This document shows, in pieces, positions 1 to 5,101 of a stretch of DNA of 5,101 nt (position 1 is the stretch's first letter; each line of letters begins with the position of its first letter). The notes beneath the pieces are model-generated. The model saw only the letters and a list, made by a program, of their open reading frames with translations, ran no database searches and was not told where the DNA came from. The position numbers were made by a program, and so were the translations under genes. The stretch covers positions 1 to 5,101 of the forward strand of contig JAESTN010000100.1 of the NCBI GenBank assembly GCA_016763595.1, in the 5' to 3' direction. The DNA comes from Flavobacteriaceae bacterium (GTDB lineage: Bacteria; Bacteroidota; Bacteroidia; Flavobacteriales; Flavobacteriaceae).

Positions 1-1914
1 ATAGTTATGATCTCCAACAACAATTGTTTTTATTCCGGCAGCTTTGTATTTACGAGCTACATCTGGCACTCCACCAAACTCTCCATCCAATTGACTCTTT
101 ATAAAGTTTGTTTTCATATTGTAAGCATTTAGAGCTCCAATTAAACAGTTGTTCGAAATATTATCCAAATGTCCACGAAAACGCAACCAGGGACCAGCCA
201 TAGAAATATGGTCAGTCGTACATTTTCCATGTGCTTTTATTAAGAGCTTAACTCCGTTCAATTCGTTTCCTAAGGGTGTAAACGGTGTCAACAACTCTAA
301 ACGTTCAGAACCTTCATTTACAACAACATTTATATGACTTCCATCTTCTTCAGGAGCGATATAACCATCGTCTTTTACTTCAAATCCTTTTGGAGGTAAT
401 TCCAATCCTCTTGGTTCATCTAATTTAACTTCTTCCCCATTCATATTAATTAAAGTATCATTCATGGGATCAAAATCCAATCGCCCAGAAATTGCAATTG
501 CAGCAACCATTTCTGGTGATGCCACAAAAGCGTGTGTATTTGGATTTCCATCGGCACGTTTTGAGAAATTACGGTTAAATGAATGAACTATCGTGTTTTT
601 TTCATCTCCTTTTCTATCACTACGGTCCCATTGACCAATACAAGGACCACAGGCATTCGTAAATATTTTAGCATTTAATTTTTCGAAAACCTCTAAAATA
701 CCATCTCGATCAGCTGTATATCTAACTTGTTCAGACCCTGGGTTAATCCCTAATTCAGAATTAATTTTTAAGCCTTTATCCAAGGCCTGTTGAGCAATAG
801 AAGCTGCTCTCGATAAATCTTCATAAGAAGAATTTGTACAAGAACCTATCAATCCCCAATCCACTTTTAAAGGCCAATCGTTTGCTTTTGCTTTTTCTCC
901 TAATTGACCAACAGGTGTTGCCAAATCTGGCGTAAAAGGTCCATTAAGATGTGGGCGCAATTCGGAAAGATTTATTTCAATCACTTGATCAAAATAAAGC
1001 TCTGGGTTTACATAAACTTCATCATCTCCTGTTAAATATGGTCTTATTTTATTTGCTTCATCAGCTATATCTTCTCTATCGGTAGCCCGTAAGAATCGTT
1101 CCATGGCATCATCATATCCAAAAGTTGAAGTAGTGGCTCCAATTTCTGCCCCCATATTACAAATGGTCCCTTTTCCAGTACAAGATAAGTTTTTAGCACC
1201 AGGTCCAAAATATTCTACTATAGCTCCGGTACCTCCTTTAACAGTAAGGATTCCTGCTACTTTTAAAATCACGTCTTTTGAAGCAGTCCAGCCGTTTAAT
1301 CCTCCTGTTAATTTTACACCAATTAATTTTGGAAATTTTAATTCCCAAGCCATTCCTGCCATTACATCAACTGCATCAGCACCACCTACACCAATTGCAA
1401 CCATTCCTAAACCGCCTGCATTTACAGTATGTGAATCGGTTCCAATCATCATTCCACCTGGAAATGCATAATTTTCTAAGACTACTTGGTGAATAATTCC
1501 TGCACCTGGCTTCCAAAACCCTAAACCGTATTTATTAGATACCGATTCTAGGAAATTAAAAACTTCGTTACTTGTATTTAAAGCCGATTGTAAATCTGAA
1601 CTTGCGCCGTTTTTAGCTTGAATTAAATGATCACAGTGTGTTGTTGTTGGAACTGCAACCTTTGTTTTACCTGCTTGCATAAATTGCAATAAAGCCATCT
1701 GAGCAGTTGCGTCTTGCAATGCAATTCTATCGGGTGCAAAATTCACATAATCTTTACCTCTTACAAATGCTTTGGTTGGATTACCGTCCCAAAGGTGGGT
1801 GTATAAAATCTTTTCAGCAAGTGTTAATGGTTTACCTGTAATCTTTCGAGCAGCATCTACTCTTTCAACTACCTTTGCATACACTTCTTTAATCATTTGA
1901 ATATCAAAAGCCAT
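1..1914 (-). CDS. acn: Aconitate hydratase, mitochondrial-type (5' part of gene; C-terminus beyond left edge)
   Basis: Cytoplasmic [4Fe-4S] enzyme that interconverts citrate and isocitrate via cis-aconitate in the TCA cycle. The frame is open from an ATG at 1914 to the window edge (638 codons) without a stop. It begins [14 protein letters not shown] and aligns by eye, almost without gaps, to bovine mitochondrial aconitase rather than to the AcnA/IRP1 type. Visible motifs: THCDHL (residues 92-97), GTDSHT with D160, S161 and H162, cluster ligand C359 in GSCTNSS, C422 and C425 in [10 protein letters not shown], and the NRNF substrate arginine region at N447-R448. The C-terminal swivel domain has started ([12 protein letters not shown], with D568 and H569), and the frame is cut just inside the GD-NYGEGSSREH motif, so the catalytic serine of that motif is not in view. 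Relatives are about 750 residues, so roughly 115 are missing. The start is chosen because it gives the normal family N-terminus and follows an AT-rich leader with no Shine-Dalgarno. No frameshift is seen. Its direct upstream neighbour acnB catalyses the same reaction. Confidence 0.97.
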   Translation of the reverse strand, partial: MAFDIQMIKEVYAKVVERVDAARKITGKPLTLAEKILYTHLWDGNPTKAFVRGKDYVNFAPDRIALQDATAQMALLQFMQAGKTKVAVPTTTHCDHLIQAKNGASSDLQSALNTSNEVFNFLESVSNKYGLGFWKPGAGIIHQVVLENYAFPGGMMIGTDSHTVNAGGLGMVAIGVGGADAVDVMAGMAWELKFPKLIGVKLTGGLNGWTASKDVILKVAGILTVKGGTGAIVEYFGPGAKNLSCTGKGTICNMGAEIGATTSTFGYDDAMERFLRATDREDIADEANKIRPYLTGDDEVYVNPELYFDQVIEINLSELRPHLNGPFTPDLATPVGQLGEKAKANDWPLKVDWGLIGSCTNSSYEDLSRAASIAQQALDKGLKINSELGINPGSEQVRYTADRDGILEVFEKLNAKIFTNACGPCIGQWDRSDRKGDEKNTIVHSFNRNFSKRADGNPNTHAFVASPEMVAAIAISGRLDFDPMNDTLINMNGEEVKLDEPRGLELPPKGFEVKDDGYIAPEEDGSHINVVVNEGSERLELLTPFTPLGNELNGVKLLIKAHGKCTTDHISMAGPWLRFRGHLDNISNNCLIGALNAYNMKTNFIKSQLDGEFGGVPDVARKYKAAGIKTIVVGDHNY

Positions 1915-1941
1915 AGAATTATATTGTTTTTATTGTGTACA

Positions 1942-1971
1942 CTAATTTAACAAAAAAAAACGACAGCTCAA
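1942..1971 (-). promoter_or_regulatory. Weak candidate promoter of acn
   Basis: On the minus strand, TTG (1971-1969) is followed after 19 nt by TAAATTAG (1949-1942). The second element differs from the Bacteroidota -7 consensus TAnnTTTG at one defined position. The 19-nt spacing is the usual one. It lies between the acnB terminator and the acn start codon, about 28 nt upstream of that ATG. The spacer contains a run of nine T. In DNA this AT-rich such a match can arise by chance. Confidence 0.35.
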
Positions 1972-2001
1972 TGTATCACGAATCTCCAGTTAATAGGGCA
2001 T

Positions 2002-2034
2002 AAAAAAAGCCCAAGTGTAATCACTTGAGCTTTT
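2002..2034 (-). terminator. Intrinsic terminator downstream of acnB
   Basis: On the minus strand, AAGCTCAAGTG (2032-2022) pairs with CACTTGGGCTT (2017-2007) around a 4-nt ATTA loop. This gives an 11-bp stem with one U-G wobble, extendable by two A-U pairs. A run of seven T follows directly (2008-2002). It begins 22 nt after the acnB stop codon. The run on the opposite side is only four T, so it should work best for minus-strand transcripts. It implies that acnB and acn are largely transcribed separately. Confidence 0.9.
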
Positions 2035-2056
2035 ATATTCTATATAACGATCTAAA

Positions 2057-4834
2057 TTACATCACTAATTTCTTTTGAGATGGCTTAAACCTAGTTAATA
2101 CAATACCATCAACAGCAGTTTCATACTCTTCCATAGTAGGAGTTCTTCCTAAAATTGTAGACAATACGACTACTGGAGTTGAGGATAATAAAGACTCCCC
2201 TTTTTTCTCCCCAGAATCTTTAACAACTCTTCCTTGAAATAAACGTGTTGAAGTAGCCATTACGGTATCACCTGGTGCTGCTTTTTCTTGATTCCCCATA
2301 CATAAGTTACATCCTGGACGTTCTAAGTATAGCATGTTTTCATATTTCGTACGAGCCAATCCTTTTGGTGCATTATCATCAAATACAAAACCAGAGTATT
2401 TCTCTAACACATCCCAATCACCTTCGGCCTTTAACTCATCAACAATATTATAGGTTGGAGGTGCCACAACTAAAGGTGCTTTAAACGCAACCTTACCTCG
2501 TTGTTTTTCAATATTTTTAAGCATTTGAGCTAAGATTTGCATATCTCCTTTGTGAACCATACAAGATCCTATAAAACCTAAGTCTACTTTTTTAGTACCA
2601 CCGTAATAAGATAATGGTCTAATATTATCGTGCGTATAACGTTTAGAAACATCATCATTATTCACGTCTGGATCAGCAATCATTGGTTCAGAAATTTCAT
2701 CTAAATCGATAACAACTTCTGCATGATATTTAGCAGTAGCATCGGGTCTTAAAGCTGACTTTTCACCAGATTGAATTTCTGCTATTCGAGTATTTGCTTT
2801 ATCCAATAAACCTTGCAACACTTGCTTCTCGTTGTCCATTCCTTTATCAATCATGATTTGGATACGAGATTTAGCAATCTCTAATGACTCTATTAAAGTT
2901 TCATCTTCTGAGATACAGATAGAAGCTTTCGCTTTCATCTCTGCAGTCCAATCTGTAAATGTAAAAGACTGATCAGAGGTTAACGTACCAATGTGTACCT
3001 CAATAATTCTTCCTTGGAATACATTTTCTCCTCCAAACTGCTTTAGCATTTGTTGTTGTGTAGCATGAACCACATCTCGGAAATCCATGTAAGATTTCAT
3101 AGCTCCTTTAAAAGTTACTTTTACAGACTGTGGAATTGGCATAGAAGCCTCACCAGTAGCTAAAGCTAAAGCTACGGTTCCTGAATCTGCTCCAAAAGCA
3201 ACCCCTTTAGACATACGTGTATGTGAATCACCACCAATAGTGATAGCCCAATCATCGATAACTAAATCGTTCAATACTTTATGGATCACATCAGTCATTG
3301 CATGGTACTGTCCTTTAGGGTCACGCGCAGTAATTAAACCAAAGTCGTTCATAAATTGCATTAACCTTGGAATATTAGCCTTAGACTTATCATCCCAAAC
3401 TGAAGCTGTGTGACATCCTGATTGATAAGCACCATCAACAATTGGCGAAATAACTGTAGCAGCCATCATCTCTAATTCTTGAGAAGTCATTAAACCAGTG
3501 GTATCCTGAGAACCTATAATATTTACTTCAACACGAACATCAGAACCAGCATGTAATACTGCCCCTGGAGTGGTACCAACTGCATTTTTATTGAATATTT
3601 TTTCTACCGCTGTTAATCCTTGTCCTTCAATAGAAATTTCTTTTGAAGTAGCATACACCTGAGGAACCTCGATGCCTAATACTTTAGCCGCAAATGCTTG
3701 TAATTTTTTTCCAAAAACAACAGCGTAAGCTCCTCCAGCTTTCATGAATTCCATTTTCTGTGGTGTAAATGCCGCAGAAATATCACTCAATTCTTTATCT
3801 CCTTTATATAATTTTTTCTTTTTAGTGTTTATTGTAAGTACAGTTCCCGTTTTAACAGAGTACACTTCTTCAAGAATAGCTTCACCATCGGTATCCAGTA
3901 CTGTAGTACCATTCTCATCTTTTTTCTTCGCCCAATTTTTAAGATCAAGACCAATCCCTCCTGTTACACCAACAGTGGTTAAGAAAATTGGTGAAATTCC
4001 GTTTGTTCCTGCAATAACAGGAGCGATATTAATAAATGGGACATATGGGCTAGATTCAATACCTGTCCATAAAGCCACATTGTTAACTCCAGACATTCTT
4101 GAAGAACCAACTCCCATTGTTCCTTTATCAGCAATTAACATCACACGCTTATCTGGGTGTTTTTCTTGCAATGCTAACAATTCATTTTGCATTTCTTTGT
4201 TGTGCTCAAATAAACACTGACCATGCAATTCACGGTCTGATCTAGAGTGCGCATCACCACCTGGAGACAATAAATCTGTAGAGATGTCTCCTACACCAGC
4301 AATAAAGGTTACGACTTCTGTTTCTTCATCTATCTCAGGCAACTTCGTAAAGAATTCTGCTTTTGCATAACTTTCAATAATCTCTTTTGCGATTGCACTT
4401 CCTTTTTTAAATGCTACTTCTAAACGCTCCGTATCAGCTTCGTATAAAAACACTTGCGTTTTTAAAACTTTCGAAGCCTCATTAGCAATTGAAGTATCAT
4501 CTCCTAAAACTAAATCAAGTAGAACTCCTATAGAAGGTCCACCTTTCATATGTGACAATTGCTCAAAAGCAAATGCTATGGAAATTTCTTCTACTACTGA
4601 TTCTCCTAAAATAATCTCTTTTAAAAATGTCGCTTTTACACCAGCAGCACTTGTAGTACCAGGCAAAACATTATATATAAAAAAGTTAAGAGACTCTTTT
4701 CTTTGCGCATTATTTACATCTTTAATTTGTAAAATGATGTTACTTAATAATTCGCTTCCATCAATTGGCTTAGGATGCAATCCTTGACCTTTTCTTTCTT
4801 CAATCTCTTTAAGATAATCTGAGTATGTATTCAT
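2057..4834 (-). CDS. acnB: Bifunctional aconitate hydratase B / 2-methylisocitrate dehydratase
   Basis: Cytoplasmic [4Fe-4S] aconitase of the AcnB family. It interconverts citrate and isocitrate, and in characterised members also hydrates 2-methyl-cis-aconitate in the methylcitrate (propionate) cycle. It is 925 residues from the chosen ATG; E. coli AcnB is 865. Domain order: HEAT-like N-terminal domain (about 1-165, MNTYSDYLKEIEERKGQG), swivel domain placed N-terminally (about 165-400, with R198 and GSSR at S244-R246), then the catalytic core with SQDTTG (Q443-T445), GGDSHT (D536, S537, H538), cluster ligand C758 in GSCM, C842 and C845 in PGCNLCMGN, and R864 and R869 after it. These match the ligand residues I recall for E. 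coli AcnB. An in-frame ATG at 4873 would add 13 residues, but it lies upstream of the candidate -7 box, and family members start near the M at 4834. Extra segments relative to E. coli lie near residues 300-328 and 816-838. No prpB or prpC is in view, so the methylcitrate role is family inference. Confidence 0.97.
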   Translation of the reverse strand: MNTYSDYLKEIEERKGQGLHPKPIDGSELLSNIILQIKDVNNAQRKESLNFFIYNVLPGTTSAAGVKATFLKEIILGESVVEEISIAFAFEQLSHMKGGPSIGVLLDLVLGDDTSIANEASKVLKTQVFLYEADTERLEVAFKKGSAIAKEIIESYAKAEFFTKLPEIDEETEVVTFIAGVGDISTDLLSPGGDAHSRSDRELHGQCLFEHNKEMQNELLALQEKHPDKRVMLIADKGTMGVGSSRMSGVNNVALWTGIESSPYVPFINIAPVIAGTNGISPIFLTTVGVTGGIGLDLKNWAKKKDENGTTVLDTDGEAILEEVYSVKTGTVLTINTKKKKLYKGDKELSDISAAFTPQKMEFMKAGGAYAVVFGKKLQAFAAKVLGIEVPQVYATSKEISIEGQGLTAVEKIFNKNAVGTTPGAVLHAGSDVRVEVNIIGSQDTTGLMTSQELEMMAATVISPIVDGAYQSGCHTASVWDDKSKANIPRLMQFMNDFGLITARDPKGQYHAMTDVIHKVLNDLVIDDWAITIGGDSHTRMSKGVAFGADSGTVALALATGEASMPIPQSVKVTFKGAMKSYMDFRDVVHATQQQMLKQFGGENVFQGRIIEVHIGTLTSDQSFTFTDWTAEMKAKASICISEDETLIESLEIAKSRIQIMIDKGMDNEKQVLQGLLDKANTRIAEIQSGEKSALRPDATAKYHAEVVIDLDEISEPMIADPDVNNDDVSKRYTHDNIRPLSYYGGTKKVDLGFIGSCMVHKGDMQILAQMLKNIEKQRGKVAFKAPLVVAPPTYNIVDELKAEGDWDVLEKYSGFVFDDNAPKGLARTKYENMLYLERPGCNLCMGNQEKAAPGDTVMATSTRLFQGRVVKDSGEKKGESLLSSTPVVVLSTILGRTPTMEEYETAVDGIVLTRFKPSQKKLVM

Positions 4835-4862
4835 ATGTTGTACTAGATAAAATTGTGTTTTG

Positions 4863-4870
4863 CAAAAGTA
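4863..4870 (-). promoter_or_regulatory. Candidate -7 promoter box of acnB (Bacteroidota type)
   Basis: The minus strand reads TACTTTTG, a full match to the Bacteroidota housekeeping -7 consensus TAnnTTTG. It would place the transcription start near 4857 and leave a leader of about 23 nt before the ATG at 4834. No good -33 TTTG lies 19-21 bp upstream; the nearest TTTG is 32 bp away, so the -33 part is weak or absent. The position supports the ATG at 4834 over the upstream in-frame ATG at 4873, which would fall outside the transcript. Confidence 0.6.
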
Positions 4871-4878
4871 CAATTTTA

Positions 4879-4954
4879 TACCGGTTATTATGTAATAAAC
4901 AGCAAATCGAAAGAATTAATAAATAAATCGTAATATAAAATTCAAAAACCGGTA
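4879..4954. repeat. Inverted pair of TACCGGTT sites upstream of acnB
   Basis: TACCGGTT occurs at 4879-4886, and its exact reverse complement AACCGGTA at 4947-4954, with centres 68 bp apart. Each contains the palindrome ACCGGT, a G/C-rich island in an otherwise very AT-rich spacer. The inner copy falls between the expected -33 and -7 positions of the candidate acnB promoter and abuts the TTATTA palindrome. They may be paired operator sites; no known regulator is assigned. Confidence 0.4.
4885..4898. repeat. Inverted repeat TTATTA-TG-TAATAA in the acnB promoter region
   Basis: Perfect 6-bp half-sites are separated by 2 bp. The centre is about 35 bp upstream of the predicted acnB transcription start, where the -33 element would sit. 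It could be an operator for a dimeric regulator, but A/T-only half-sites in an AT-rich spacer carry little information, and no known regulator motif is matched. Confidence 0.4.
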
Positions 4955-4989
4955 ATACGTCAAAATACCACTGCAAAAAACACTTGATT

Positions 4990-5004
4990 TTATCATATTG
5001 ATAA
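4990..5004 (-). terminator. Possible weak terminator or processing hairpin downstream of rnpB
   Basis: On the minus strand, TTATCA-ATA-TGATAA forms a 6-bp AT-rich hairpin starting 17 nt past the estimated rnpB 3' end. A run of six T appears only after a further 11 nt or so, so it is a poor intrinsic terminator. The T-rich stretch directly after P1 (about 5021-5005) may matter more. Confidence 0.25.
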
Positions 5005-5020
5005 TGAAGAAAATAAAATA

Positions 5021-5101
5021 AAGCAGATCAATAAGCCGAATCCTGTGTTCCGTAAACGGAATCTTATCATTTATCTAGTTCTAAAATTACTCTTAGAATC
5101 A
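5021..5101 (-). ncRNA. rnpB: RNase P RNA, 3' end (gene continues past right edge)
   Basis: Catalytic RNA of ribonuclease P, which matures the 5' ends of tRNAs. Read on the minus strand, the segment has the ordered landmarks of a bacterial RNase P RNA 3' end. First is a P18-like hairpin (5098-5079) with an 8-bp stem and a GUAA tetraloop, the same geometry as E. coli P18, which also has a GNRA loop. It is followed by CUAGAUAAAUGA (5078-5067, E. coli CUAGAUGAAUGA). Next comes a small hairpin UUCCG-UUUA-CGGAA (5061-5048), possibly P19. Then comes the P4 3' strand ACAGGAUUCGGCUUAU (5046-5031, E. coli ACAGAACCCGGCUUAU). The P1 3' strand is probably UGAUCUGCUU, ending near 5021; the exact 3' end is an estimate. 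Only about 80 nt are in the window, so the 5' strands of P1, P2 and P4 cannot be checked. Confidence 0.9.

Noticed and set aside
149..337. Plus-strand frame of 62 codons near the left edge
   Set aside because: It is antisense to the acn swivel domain, whose frame is continuous and conserved.
1103..1471. Plus-strand frame of 122 codons, rich in proline, threonine and alanine
   Set aside because: It lies wholly antisense to the conserved core of acn, its composition is that of a reverse-frame shadow, and it matches no family I recognise.
1..1914. acn as a broken pseudogene because no stop is seen
   Set aside because: The frame is uninterrupted and conserved up to base 1; it is simply cut by the window edge within a conserved motif.
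1915..2056. Small gene or riboswitch in the acnB-acn spacer
   Set aside because: At 142 bp it is filled by the terminator, the T run and the short leader; I see no other stable structure or start-stop pair worth calling.
2275..2484. Plus-strand frame of 69 codons
   Set aside because: It covers the antisense of the acnB cluster-cysteine region; an evident shadow.
3744..4220. Plus-strand frame of 158 codons
   Set aside because: It is antisense to the swivel domain of acnB, which is clearly coding; no promoter or start signal or recognisable domain supports it.
4578..4787. Plus-strand frame of 69 codons
   Set aside because: It is antisense to the acnB HEAT-like domain, with no independent coding evidence.
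1..5101. A novel defence, mobile or biosynthetic system
   Set aside because: All coding capacity is taken by two well-known aconitases and the rest by rnpB and short regulatory spacers; no transposase, repeat array or unknown gene is present.

Overview
The window looks like ordinary chromosome from a member of the Bacteroidota, most likely a Flavobacteriaceae-type organism. The DNA is AT-rich, intergenic spacers are short, and there is no Shine-Dalgarno sequence ahead of either start codon. A Bacteroidota-style -7 box (TAnnTTTG) lies just upstream of acnB. The aconitase next to it is of the mitochondrial-like type known from this phylum. Genus assignment is inference; no 16S or other marker is present.

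Everything recognisable is on the minus strand. Read in the direction of transcription (right to left), the order is: the 3' end of the RNase P RNA gene rnpB (about 5021-5101, cut by the right edge); an AT-rich spacer of about 185 bp carrying the acnB promoter and several small inverted repeats; acnB, a complete bifunctional aconitase B / 2-methylisocitrate dehydratase (4834 down to 2057, 925 codons); a 142-bp spacer with a strong intrinsic terminator for acnB and a weak promoter candidate; and acn, a mitochondrial-type aconitase (1914 down to the left edge, 638 codons, C-terminus missing).

The two proteins perform the same TCA-cycle step, citrate to isocitrate via cis-aconitate, but belong to different aconitase families with different domain order. 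All three [4Fe-4S] cysteines and the substrate-contact motifs I can check are intact in both, so neither looks decayed. The terminator between them suggests separate transcription, so differential use (for example by oxidative stress, iron status or propionate metabolism) is the most plausible reason for keeping both.

I found no mobile element, CRISPR array, tRNA or defence system. No stretch over 300 bp lacks a gene. The observations most worth a second look are the tandem pair of non-homologous-architecture aconitases, the clustered inverted repeats over the acnB promoter, the homopolymer tract in the candidate acn promoter, and two AcnB insertions relative to the E. coli protein.
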